A stretch of 64,000 nucleotides of DNA from Nautilus pompilius (Eukaryota; Mollusca; Cephalopoda; Nautilida; Nautilidae). The stretch covers positions 2,265,001 to 2,329,000 of the forward strand of contig JACATO010000317.1 in assembly GCA_018389105.1 (NCBI GenBank), written 5' to 3'. A program made the position numbers and the translations under genes. The notes under the pieces are model-generated. The model did no database searches, was not told the DNA's origin, and worked only from the letters and a program-made list of their open reading frames with translations. Positions 1-10,951 of the stretch are shown in pieces; position 1 is the stretch's first letter; every line of letters begins with the position of its first letter.

Positions 1-579
1 AAAAGACAGGAAGGAGGAGGGAAGACCGACACTGTCTAACAGAAGAAAGGACGAAATAATTCGGAGAGCTCGCTAAAGGAAGAAGGCCAGCGCGAAGTTT
101 GGGATATGGTCAAGTACCCGTGTGTCCACTCATCCGTGTCACCGCGCCGGACAGACCAGGGACTCTATCGGGCTTTTTGATCTCGAGCTCATTTTCTTCT
201 TCTTCTTCTTCTTTTTTTTTTTTTATTAAATGTCAGTCAAATCTGTTAAAAAATCCAAGTGTTAGAAGTTTAAAAATCGAAAACTGGAATAACATTTAAA
301 AAAAAAAAGAGAGAGAAAAAAGAGTGGGAGGAGGAGAAGTCAAAACAGATGCTTGGCGGGAGCATTTACTTCCTACCTGTTATCAGACGAGGTTGTTTTG
401 TTTTTTTAAAAAAAAAATGCAATTAACAACATTAAAAGAAAAAAAGCAAATTACGAGCGATTGTTTGTGATACCTGTGCCGTGTTATTGTTCCCGATTTC
501 TGCCATTAATTCTGTCACATATGTTTTTATTATTCCTTTACTTTTGTAAGACTTTAATATAATCATCGGGACCAACTTA

Positions 580-628
580 TTTTATTATTATTATTATTAT
601 ATTATTATTATTATTATTATTATTATTT
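580..628. repeat. (TTA)n microsatellite
   Basis: Near-perfect TTA repeats with one unit-length slip near base 600. Confidence 0.9.
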
Positions 629-3600
629 CATTATTTTCATGCCCCTTTAGCCAAATAAATAATAAAAAAAAAACTTCATAAATGGTATTTTGTTTACTTT
701 TTAATTATCACATAAATAACAACATAGCATTCTAATTTTGACATGCTAACTACTTAGTATTTGTTGTCGTCATCCGTATATATATATATTTTTTAAATTT
801 AATTTTGTTTCTAATGAGAAAAAAAAAACATTTAAGATCATTTATTTTTAATGCAAAAAAGACAAAACAATAATTTGTGATTAGTTAATTTGCATACAAC
901 GAAATTAGACTTTATATATATATTCAGGTCTTAAAAACAGCTGACTTTATTTAGGGAAAAAGTACATTTAAATAAGTTAAATTTACATAACGGTCATAAT
1001 ACTTTGATAATGATGTCGGGTTTTTTTTTTTCAAATTGAATTTATTACAATTAAAAATCCTTTTTAGCAACAACAACAACAACAACAAAATATACGGAAA
1101 CAAGTCGAACGAAGCGGATGTTGGTCAGTTTAACGTATTCTTCAAACTTGCAGTCCTATTTGTTTTCTTTTGCTTTCTGTCTGAGCTTTCGAATTTAATC
1201 CTTTGCTAGGTTTGTTTATAAACCACACACTTTATAACGAGTGAAGAAACTGACGAGAACCACGTGAGCGCCGGCCGCATATTGACGAGTTAGTTGGCTT
1301 TAAATCGGATCTAGACGTCCGCACGTTTGGAGAACTGATAAGAAACCTGCAGCGGTAAAAGTGACTGCCACTGACTGCATGGACAGTGAGTTTGGCAAAT
1401 TCAACCTCCCCCCCCCCCTCCCACCCTGGAAGCTCTGTCCTCTCCGGTCCGTGAGACCCGGTCTATGAAATTTACATTTTATATATATATATATTAGTAT
1501 ATATTTTAATGGCGTTTAATTAGAAATAGAAATGGGCCATGGTATACACCATAGTAGCTAGAACAACAACAAATAAAAAAGAGGGAGGAGTTGATCGTTA
1601 ATGAAGAGCGATGCGGCAGCTCAAAGAAGATCGCTGACAAAAGAAGAACGCGATTCGACAGACGATCGTTGAGCGGGAGATGTCGTTCGCCAGTCACATT
1701 TCACTACAATAAGCCCAGCTGATTGGAAAGCCATCGTCTAGATTTCCTTAGAAAACTCTTGCCTTTATTAGATTCGGAGGAAGATACAGGAACTATCGTC
1801 TAATTAGATGTTGCCACGCTAAGCCTGTTATTTTCGGCAGACGGCAGAATCGGGAACAGAACGCAACAATGCCCGCAGGGGTCTGTCAGCAGGAGGGAAA
1901 GAGGTGTGTGTGTGTTGTGTGTGTGTTGTGTGTGTGTGTGAGAGCAGAGAGAGAGAGAGAACCAAAGGGGCGAACACCCGTACCGTATTCAAATCCGCTA
2001 AACTATTGTCCTGACCCCAAAAAAAGAAGTTTGCAGGCGACAGGCTTCGATAATGATGATGCCCAAGACTGCACTTCTGTGGGATAGGGTAGAGAGTCAG
2101 TCAGTCCCCCACTGTCGCGCTCATCTCGACTGCTACAAGGGGACATTTACAAATATAAGTAAATATCAGTTACTATTCGTGTCTAAACTTTTCTTTTTTT
2201 TTTTAATCATTAATTTTCGGTTTTGCTTTTTTCTTTGTTTGCACTTCTAATATTAATCTTAAAATAATTCAAAACAATCTAGACGTTTTTATTTCATAAT
2301 AAAATAGATACTTTCATATCTAATAAATATTTCTAAATTAAATCTCCACACACACACACACACATATACATATATTATATATATATTAAATAACTGCCGT
2401 CATGTCGTATTAATGTCATTCAATGAAATTTAACACTGGCAGCTTTTTAACATAATTCCCTTCGTTCTCAGCGAGCGCGCACTTCTTTCATCCCAGCCAG
2501 CCATCTGCATACGCCGTGTTTCACTGTACCCTTTCCGATTATTTTATTGAATTACTGTTAAGTTTGTTAACACGCGGTCTGTAACATTTCACTGAGCCAT
2601 TCGGCGAATTTCAGAGGATCCAGTGACCTTATTTCAACATTTTAGTCCGCTTTCCCATATTTCACATATCTGTTCTGCAGTTACCCCCTTTTTTTCCCTT
2701 CTTCCGATTAACAAAATGTATATTTATGTACATGCATTACTTAATAAGTGTTTTTTTCGCTACAGACGTTAAGATCGCCCGTTCCTATCCTTTAAATGTC
2801 CATTTAAAAGGCTGTGGCTGAACGCGTGTAGCCGTGTAAAACACAAGGAACAAAGACAGAGGATACGTGCAGTAAAAAAGTCGTACCGCCGGAGTCAATG
2901 ATGGCTCATTGGCAAGAGAGTTATCGACGTATTATAGCTGGTACAACGTAATACCCATCTAATGCATGCTCATTATGCGTAATCTCTCACTCACATAGCA
3001 CTCGCGGAAGCCTTTTAAGTGCTCGGCTGAAAACGAGTGCGGAGACAGAGGCATTGGAACACGTCTGGAAGAATAAGGAAATTCTTTACCAAACACCCTC
3101 CGCGATTTTTTTTTTTTGTTGTTGTTGTTGCTGCTTCTCTCTTCCAGACGTTGTTGCTGGTTTTAAGTCGCACAGTCGGGTTTTAATATATTGCTCAAAT
3201 CGGATTTTAAGAAATGGAAGAAGCTCTTCTTTAATTCACTGGCGATCCAGATGTTAATACAGAATGATATTTTTTGCTAACACCTGATTCTGAGTAGCAG
3301 AAAGATAAAAAAAAAAAAAAAAACTGTATGTAGATATTTAAGAGGAAAGTACCCGTCCTCGCGGCCCCTTCTATATCCTCCCATGGCCCGTCTTACGATG
3401 CTAATTGAGATATTCTAGAGGGAGCACCTTATTGCATGTACTGTTGTTGTATCAACTGGAACCCGTGGGGCGAGCCTACCACCTTTGCTGAGCGATTACA
3501 GTCAACTATGGCAGACGGCATGCCGCGAACATGACAGAAATCAACATATCGAATGAACGAAAGGAGCAAGCACTGCTCTATGTGGATATCCTATCATCTA

Positions 3601-3820
3601 CGTACCAGTTAAACCGACAAAGGAAAACAGTTCGCTGTCACTGGCAGAAATAGAAATTCCCACTGTGAGAAATTTATATATTTCATCGTGTGTGAAGTCA
3701 TCCATCAGTAATTTTGTTCAGATCGGAATAACAGCGATTACCAGGCACCTCTGAGAGGTGATGAGAAGTAAACTTAATTTTTTGTAATGAAGACTAATGT
3801 CGATGCTATTATTTACTGTT

Positions 3821-3845
3821 TAATAATAATAATAATAATAATATA

Positions 3846-3876
<31 letters not shown>

Positions 3877-3877
3877 T
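3821..3877. repeat. (TAA)n microsatellite
   Basis: TAA repeats with ATATAATA slips in the middle. Confidence 0.9.
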
Positions 3878-4949
3878 ATAATCTGTATTTTGTCAGTAAT
3901 CAGTTGGAATAAATCAGAAACTGTATTAAAACACTTTAATGCGCAAATACGATGAGCTATAAAAGACAATCTTTAATCTTATTATCTTATTTATTTTCAA
4001 AAAGAAGACAATTACTTTAGTTTAAAATGCGTAACAGAAACAAAAAAGTATTTTTTTTTTAAAAAGAAAATTAGATACAACTCCCCTCAGCCCCCCCGCC
4101 CGCCCGCCTCCGACCCCCACTTCTAACCCTAACTGCCTTTGTATCTTTGAGCAACAGTAATAAAAATTCCCAAAAAAGGTTCTCAAACTGTCGTCGTTTA
4201 TTTTACGAGGATATTTTAAACCGCTCAAGCCGCACCATTTACTCCAGAACTAACTCCCGCTAACTGATTAGTAGAACTTTGTAAAAGAAAAAAAAAAAGG
4301 GGGGGAGGAGGGAGTTTCTGCTAACAAAGATGGTGCCGCCATTTTGATATTTTCTGAAAATTCTTATTCTTGCTTCTTTTTTGTTGTTGTTGTTGTTGTT
4401 CTTTTTTGCTAAACCGGATTTATTCGCCCAATTCGATGCGCATAATAAACGCTTTATAACACCGTTTTTTTTCCTTTACCTAGATTTACGGATGCTATAT
4501 TCGGCTTTTGATGGAAAAAAAAAAAATGCTGAAAACAATAGGTGGTAAAACAAACGAAAAATTTAAGAGAGAGAAACAAAAAAAAAACAAAACAACAACA
4601 CAACAACACGAGAATAAGCGAATGCGGGTGAAATCTGAACTTCTACCTGAAGTTCGCTCACACCTGCGAGTAGGTATATGGAAGCGCTGCTCTCTTTTAA
4701 CCGGTAACACTCTGATCAAGATTCCGGTAATTTAACAATATTACGCTATCCATGCTAAGATATCCACACCCCCACTTTTATTTAAATGACAGGCGAAAAC
4801 GTTAAAGTAAACTTCTTTTTAAAGAGCTCGAAACAAGGCCAGTAATTACACGGCGGTCTTCCTTATTATCATCATTGTTTAGATTTAACACGGTGTGTAC
4901 GCGTTAGAAAAATGCGCGCCCAACTGCATTGGTTACGTTATGTATGTGG

Positions 4950-5036
4950 TGCGGGTAGAGAGGGAGGGAGAGGGAGAGAGAGAAAGAGAGAGAGAGAGAT
5001 GTGGAGAGAGAGAGAGAGATGAGCGAGAGAGATGGG

Positions 5037-5069
<33 letters not shown>

Positions 5070-5440
5070 TGTGGGGGAGAGAGAGGAAGAGAGCGAAGTA
5101 GGGATGGATGAGGGGAGAGAGATCGAGAGCGATGTTTAGAGCCTAGGGAGAGAGAGAGATCCGAGAGAGAGAGAGAGATTTTGATGGAGAGAGAGAGATT
5201 TGTGGAGGGGAGAGAAGAGGAGAGGGAGGGAAAGAGAGAGAGGGAGAGAGAGAGAGCGGAGGAGGGAGCGAGAGAGAAGATGTTTTCGGGAGAGAGGAGA
5301 GAGGAGAGAGGTCCTCTCGAGGAGGAGGAGGAGACGTGAGAGGAGAGAGAAGAGGAGGAGAGTCCAGAGATGGTGGAGAGAGAGAGAGAGATGTGAGATA
5401 GAGGAGAGAGCTGTGATGGAGAAAGCAGGAGGGAGGATAC

Positions 5441-5471
<31 letters not shown>

Positions 5472-5475
5472 GAAC
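4950..5475. repeat. GA-rich minisatellite block
   Basis: This is about 525 bases of (GA)n interrupted by ATG, GTGG and GGAGG words. Recurrent units such as GAGAGAGATGTGGAGAG give it a loose higher-order periodicity. Long open frames on both strands (Ser/Leu-rich on one, Arg/Glu-rich on the other) are composition artefacts. It lies inside the presumed TFAP2 intron 2. Confidence 0.9.
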
Positions 5476-6417
5476 CAATGCCATATGAAATAAAAGACTC
5501 ACCCAGAGTCGTTCTGGTTTATAAAATCTTCGGAAAGTTTACCCAGGTAGAAGGTGTTGCCAGTGGCCCTATCGAATTAACAGGACCGGCGGACTCGCCG
5601 TTTATGCAGACACGAAAGCGACGGGACTGACTGGTTACGTTTTTCAAAAAAAAAAAAACCGGTCAAAATCGGTTACTATAAGGAATCGTACCAATCAGGG
5701 CGTCCAGCTCCTCCCTAGAGATGTAATAAACTAAGGGGCTGTGCCAGTTACTTCGTTACGAGAAAAGATATGAATTTTGCGGGTTTTGTTAGTTGCGTGT
5801 CTCGATAGGTGTCCATTGCTGACTGCCTCCCTCGAACTAATGGGAAAAGAATTTTCTTTTCGCTCTGATAATCTGATTGCTTCCTTTATTCGAGTTGCTT
5901 ACAGGATGCATTATTTCGGTGTGTGAGTAAGCAGGGGGGGGGGACAAGTTTCTAATGAATAAGCGACAGAAGACGAAGAAAAAGTAAAAGGGATATGGGA
6001 TCTTTGGCATTATCTGCTCGTGACCCACCCCACCCCACACCTTCCGGGCGAAATTTCTCAAGTCGTTTCCATTTTGAATCGGGGACCCTATAGGGCTTCC
6101 CCTCTCGCTAGAGACAGACCGAATATTAATAACCAGTCGAATCTACGATTTCTTATCATATAACCAAATCGATGCGCTGCGTCTCCCCTCCCGCCCCAGT
6201 GCGGTGTGAACAAACAGTTCTCGCTCCGTGCCGACTCTCTCTGGTTTTTGTCATCAGCGATGCCCCGAGGCGCTTGGAGGTGGATGTGAATCCAACGCAC
6301 TCTTCATTCTCTAGTACATTAACCCCCCTTCTCTCTCTCTCCACCAACCATATCTTTCCCACAGGTGGACTCGGCAGTGTAATTTATTTTTTTTTTTTTA
6401 AAAAAAACTGCATTTAC

Positions 6418-6900
6418 CTGTGGTCCTTCGTCCAAGCAAGCGATTCCGCTCCCTGAATGAAGAGGAAGAAGAGAGGGGTCCTGATCTGTTAATCCCAGTC
6501 CGTGATGGCTTCCGTGCATGAGAACCTCGGGTCGTCGGACGCCGGTATAGTCCGTTCGACGGGTATCGTACGTACCCGGGAGGCCGGACGGCATGTTGTG
6601 GAGAACATCTTCGCGATGTCTTAAAACGTTCCTTTCAGGAGGATGGAGTTGGTGGTAGTGTTGTTGGGTCCCTTGGTGGAAGCTGTTCAGATGAGAGTAA
6701 GGGTCCGCATTGACGTGTGGGTGATGAAAATCCACCGGCTGCTGCGGGGGTAGATTGTAGGGTGGAGGAAAGTAAGGTGGCTGAAAGTCGTTCGTCGGCG
6801 TGTGGCTGAGGCGAGGAGCCGAACTGAAGGATCCGGACGTCCCTACCGACGTGACTAGCTGACCGAGGCCTCCATGTGCGCTGATCAAATCTCGACGATC
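6418..6900 (-). CDS. TFAP2: AP-2 transcription factor, exon 2 (transactivation region)
   Basis: AP-2 proteins are nuclear transcription factors that bind GC-rich palindromes as dimers and direct ectodermal, neural and excretory development. This 483-base exon (161 codons, phase 0 at both ends) encodes the N-terminal transactivation region. It starts DRRDLISAHGG after a strong acceptor (pyrimidine tract, then TTGCAG, on the minus strand). It then has SAPRLSHTPTNDFQPPYF and PPPY (about exon residues 28-48), the most diagnostic AP-2 segment and the WW-domain-binding PY motif. After that come DPYSHLN (67-73), a His/Gln-rich stretch (74-88), LHNMPSGLPGTYDTRRTDYT (100-119, compare the family's GLDPRRDY) and LMHGSHHGLG. 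It ends DEGPQ followed by the donor GTAAAT. The human exon boundaries match. The basic helix-span-helix exons are absent from the recognisable sequence, so this is only the N-terminal part of a protein expected to be about 430-460 residues long. Confidence 0.95.
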
Positions 6901-7547
6901 CTGCAACGAACAAGAAAAGAAACGAAAGATATATACACCACCACCTGTCCTCGAAACACGGCAACAGGTGCCCGGCTCGGCGGAAAAAGAAAGTACACTT
7001 TCTCCTTTCTTTACTAAAACAAAGTAGGCGGGGGACAGGGACTGGAGATGAGGGTAAGTAAGTGGACAACTGAACGGAGCCTTTTCGATGCCTCTAACCT
7101 CCATCAGCCGTAACTACGGGTGCAGCACAGCTGGATTTCTTAAAGATTAAAAAGAAAATAAAAACATCAAGGAGGGATCCTCAGCAACAACAAAAAAAAA
7201 GGTCAAGATATATAGCGGGGGGAAGAAGAAGAAGAAGAAGCCTATGACGCACCTCACCGCTCTTGTCATAATTGTCATTATAAAAGATATAGCTGCACCC
7301 TGCGTCGGTTTGGCCAACTAACGGATAGTAAAGTCGTGAAATGACTTCATTTGAACTTTGAAGGGTCCGACCACTTCGAGGTAGCTTTCAACAGGACGCG
7401 GCCATTGCGAAACTTATTCTTACTTTCGTATCGTGAGAAATACCAATCCACAATTCAAGCTTTCGATTCGTTTACGCGTCCTAGGATTAACTGGATAGGA
7501 TATATATAATGTATACATACATTTATTACACACACGGACACACACAT

Positions 7548-7584
<37 letters not shown>

Positions 7585-7747
7585 ATATAAATATATATAT
7601 ATTGTGTGTGTGAGAAATCGTGTAAATACATGACATAAATTAAGTAATATACGTAAGCATTTATATAAATGTGCAATATACTTATAATTAATTTCTTTAC
7701 GTACGGGGTAAGGATTATTAAATTGACGGATAAGAAAGACAGTACAC
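6901..7747 (-). other. TFAP2: TFAP2 intron 1
   Basis: This 847-base interval between the two coding exons runs GTGTAC...TTGCAG on the minus strand. It contains a (GAA)n tract near 7222-7240 and a (CA)n/(TA)n microsatellite at about 7527-7600. Open frames read through the microsatellite are not genes. A minus-strand frame also runs from exon 2 back into this intron to about 7104, but it passes through the acceptor and has no AP-2 similarity there. Confidence 0.7.
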
Positions 7748-7858
7748 CTCTGGATCAAGCAGGCCGAATGCTGATGGCATCTCGATGTGAGTTGTCCCGT
7801 TTATACAGCCGTTGGTGTGTCTGTTGTCCGTCGGACCTTCAGGGTCTGGATCATCCAT
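7748..7858 (-). CDS. TFAP2: AP-2 transcription factor, proposed first coding exon
   Basis: This is a 37-codon open segment read on the minus strand from the ATG at 7858-7856. An in-frame TAA (7867-7865) lies nine bases upstream, so the ATG is the natural start. The peptide begins MDDPDPEGPTDN and ends AFGLLDPE. It is acidic and contains no lysine. It ends at GAG|GTGTAC, a usable but not ideal donor. The 111 coding bases end in phase 0, and exon 2 (6900-6418) opens in phase 0 with DRRD, giving a ...LLDPE|DRRD... junction. Human TFAP2A has an E|DRHD junction at the same place. The sequence is unlike the vertebrate first exon that starts MLWKL, so this may be a lineage-specific or alternative N-terminus. 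The assignment rests on phase, splice sites, start context and position, not on sequence similarity. A transcript could instead use a further upstream exon. Confidence 0.72.
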
Positions 7859-8640
7859 GTTGTGTTACAACCACACAAAGGCGGTCTCCCGTGGTACGGA
7901 GGGAGACGAGCCAGAGTTCACAGCCATTGCTGTTGCGCGCTAGTAAGTTTTCCAAAAAATCTCCGTCTTCCCCTCGGGCGTCGAGCGAGACGTCACGGAA
8001 GTGTAAAATCTGAATCGAGTCAGGAATTAGGGGGTGGTGGGGGGGTGGTGGGGGTGAAAGAAGACGCGCACGGGAGGGGAGAAAAAAGAAGAAGAAGGAA
8101 AAAAAAAAAAAGAAAGAAAGGAAAAGAAAGAAGAAAAAAAAAAGAAAAAAGAAAGAAGGCCGGGTACCGGTACAGGCCAGGTTAAAAACGGCAACGGAAT
8201 CAGTGGTGGATGCTATTTTCTGCTGACAACAAGCCCGAAGGCTACATAAGCCACAATAAACTGCGATGGGTGCCTGCGGAATATCTGGGGCCTGGCCTAT
8301 AGCACAACAGGATTGTCGAGAGAGAGAGAGAAAAAGAGAGAGAGAGGAGTGGGGGGGGGGAGGGAGGAGAGAGCGAGAGAGAACGGAACGCCACTCAGAG
8401 GCGGGCTTTCATGGAGAAACAGATGCGTCGGGCTTTCTGATTGGCTGCGCGCCGTCACTCGAGGAGGGCTGGCGGCGTCGTGTCATCCCAGCCACAGCCG
8501 GCCTGATTGAGATCCGTATAAAACTACAGGAAAACACTCGACTCTTTTAGACCAGCCGCCACCACTCCATCATTTCGCCCGGTCTGACCGCCGCGACCGA
8601 GACGGGGGTAAATCCGCTGGAAAGAAGTTCGGCGCTCGGA
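7859..8640. promoter_or_regulatory. CpG-rich 5' flank of TFAP2, candidate bidirectional promoter
   Basis: This segment lies directly upstream of the proposed TFAP2 start codon on the minus strand. From about 8160 to 8640 it is rich in CpG and G+C against an AT-rich background. It contains a GC box (GGCGGG near 8400) and an inverted CCAAT box (GATTGGCTG near 8438). It also has a plus-strand TATA box, listed separately. No TATA is evident on the minus strand, so TFAP2 itself would start from a dispersed CpG-type promoter. A GA/GGGG stretch occupies 8030-8160 and a (GA)n tract 8316-8382. Promoter activity is inferred from motif order only. Confidence 0.5.
8517..8523 (+). promoter_or_regulatory. 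TATA box, plus-strand core promoter candidate
   Basis: TATAAAA sits about 80 bases downstream of the inverted CCAAT box and 115 downstream of the GC box, which is the classic order for a promoter firing to the right. A start site would be expected near 8545-8550 (CACTCGACTC). A possible donor GGGG|GTAAAT follows at 8607/8608. That would give a short non-coding first exon of a transcript divergent from TFAP2. I see no coding sequence attached to it. Confidence 0.4.
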
Positions 8641-8649
8641 AAGTTTTTG

Positions 8650-9685
8650 TTTTTTTTTTTTGTTTGAGATCGGGATTCAAAGTTGAATTCATAAATAAAA
8701 ACACACAACACGAGACAAACAAAGGTAATTACAGGTGCGAGGAAAGGCCGGTTTTCTCGGAGGAGGAACTGCCGACAACCATCCCCCCCTCCCAGACCGG
8801 AAACTCCGTAAAACGTCTCGAGAATAACTTTGTCAACTATTTTGTTGTTGTTATTATTACTTTAAAAAATAACAATAATATATATTGACTATACCACACA
8901 TATTAGACACCTGTTTCTTTTCCTCGCGTGTTTCTGACGGGGTATTAAAGGTGTTTACATTTTTTTAAAAAGTAAAGTAAAGTTTTAAAAAAATAAAATG
9001 CTAAAAAAAAACAACAAAACTGAAACTGTTGCTAGGATGCGATGTAATTCTTGAAAATCGGATGTCACCTGTGATTGGCGAGTTAATCTTGACCAGACAC
9101 GAGACAGCACTTGCAGGTCTCCTCCTCCGGTGCGAGGGGCTGTAGACACCGGGTCGTTGCATTTATAAGGGATTCCTGCTCGACCCTGCCCAGTTTCCCC
9201 TAACCCACCCACCCCCGGGCCTTTTACAAGCTTTAATCCGTGCCACCTCCTACCTACGTGTACTATTCGGATTAGTCTACTTTAAAAAAACAGGGGGTTG
9301 ATAAATCAATAATGCGACCCTTCGCTAAGCTCTCACAGAAGCCCATGACCTTTAACCCCTTCCCACCTTCACCTACTTTATGTCGGAAGTTAGCACTGCA
9401 ACGAATATTAAAAAAAAAAAAAGAAAAGAAAAAAAGATTACAATCATTTTAACAAGTTAATTTACACAGCCCGCACCCTGACACACTCCTCTCCCGTGTT
9501 TTCCCTCTCTTCATCTGTATATTTTATTTTGTGGTTTAAATAGCTCTTTTTTGCTTGTTTGTTTTTTAGTATTTTAATTACATTCTAAATAAAATGTTTA
9601 ATTTGATCTTGTTAAATATTTTGTCTATATTCCTAATATAGAACTATTCTGGACTTTTCTGGAAAACTGGCTAATAATAATAATA

Positions 9686-9761
<76 letters not shown>

Positions 9762-10170
9762 ATAATAATAATAGTAGTAGTAAGCAAGGAATTGTCATTT
9801 TACTTTATTATAATTATGATGAAAACTATGTCTGGTTTAATACATGCATTTGTTATATAATTATATTTTTGCTGATCAGTATGCATGCTTATATTATGTG
9901 TATTCTATGTATATGTTTCTCTGAGTTAATAACGTACACAAAATATTACGTATATGCATATACAAAAACGGAAATGGATTTATATTTTACATGCGCATGA
10001 ATTGAATAGTAATACATATTTATATATATGCAGAATCAGCTAATTACGCACAACATGCATGTTAGAAATATACTAATATTCTTACGTGCGCATATATTAT
10101 GTTTATTTCTAGATATCTGCATAGCTGTGAACGGTGCTTATTTATGCATGTACAAAATCTGCTAACCGCA
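8650..10170. other. Non-coding stretch with long (TAA)n array
   Basis: AT-rich DNA with poly-A and poly-T runs and no credible coding segment. The (TAA)n/(ATA)n microsatellite at 9672-9781 is about 110 bases long with a TAG variant at its right end. Bases 9840-10,180 repeat words such as ATGCATG, and two similar phrases (AATCAGCTAATTACGCACAA and AATCTGCTAACCGCACACAA) lie about 120 bases apart, a possible old local duplication. Confidence 0.6.
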
Positions 10171-10179
10171 CACAAGCAG

Positions 10180-10660
10180 ACGGGGGGGGGGAGATTTCGA
10201 CACGAGACCAAAAAACAAAGAAACACGGTGCCGTCGTTAGAGACCGGCTCACTACCTGGCTATGCGAGTGCGCGCCCCTTCTCCCTCGACCAGAGCGGTT
10301 CCTCTCTCGGACCCGACACGCAAGATTCCTCCTGCCAGCGGTCGGCTCAGCGTCGTAACCCGTCTCTGTCTCTATCGAATCAGAAGCCGCGACGCGAAGC
10401 GGTTACATTAGCAAAAGAAAGGTCGGACTGGTTTTAGCGGCGAGAAGAGCGGGAACACCACCACCAACAACAATAACAGGCCGTTTTCCCCGGCCCCCCC
10501 CCCCAACAGAAGTTCTCGATTTAACGTTCTGGGTGCAGCAACAGTTGCGTTCAGGGTTAGGCCGTCATCGCCAGCCCCTCGATCAGACTGTTGTGCTTTG
10601 CCAGCCGCTTTCACAAGATTCCATATCCCTCCTTCTGATCTTTTATCTCCCATCCACTAG
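10180..10660. promoter_or_regulatory. CpG-dense segment, function unknown
   Basis: A roughly 480-base island of high CpG and G+C lies about 2.3 kb upstream of TFAP2 exon 1. Open frames cross it on both strands (plus 10,099-10,437 and minus 10,408-10,653). Neither has a recognisable domain, and CpG-rich DNA tends to lack stop codons. It could be an alternative TFAP2 promoter or 5' UTR exon. Confidence 0.3.
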
Positions 10661-10868
10661 AAGGCTGTTGGAGAATTGCTACAGTTTAGGAGGTAACTTA
10701 TATTCGTGCACGACTATGGGCATTTTCTTAGAAGAACAGAAGAAGCCCTAACCTACACCATTCTCCATCAGCGAACTCCTGTCATTTCTGTTGTTTGTTT
10801 TATTAATCGATATTTTTCGCCGGTGAAAAAAAAGAAAACAGAAAATATCCTTCACCGACTTAAGGTTC

Positions 10869-10951
<83 letters not shown>

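Larger units (their letters stand above)
1..6417 (-). other. TFAP2: TFAP2 intron 2, left part (open at window edge)
   Basis: This is the sequence downstream of exon 2 on the minus strand. I searched it by eye for the short third exon and for the conserved DNA-binding exons (FCSVPGR, KYKVTVAEV, RRAKSKNGG) and found none. It holds (TTA)n at 580-628 and (TAA)n at 3821-3877, a large GA-rich block at about 4950-5475, (GT)n near 1905-1945, (CA)n near 2348-2366, and a YY1-like GCCGCCATTTTG near 4332-4345. The segment 2460-2960 is non-repetitive and fairly CpG-rich. It contains a run of POU/homeodomain-like words (ATGCATGCTCATTATG at about 2962) and might be regulatory. The rest shows nothing I can interpret. 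Confidence 0.55.

Noticed and set aside
5143..5502. Long frames on both strands over the GA block (119 and 97 codons)
   Set aside because: Built entirely from GA/CT repeats; Ser/Leu or Arg/Glu only, with no domain.
6901..7104. N-terminal extension of TFAP2 exon 2 by reading the open frame upstream to an ATG at 7104
   Set aside because: The frame passes through a strong splice acceptor and AP-2 similarity starts exactly at that acceptor.
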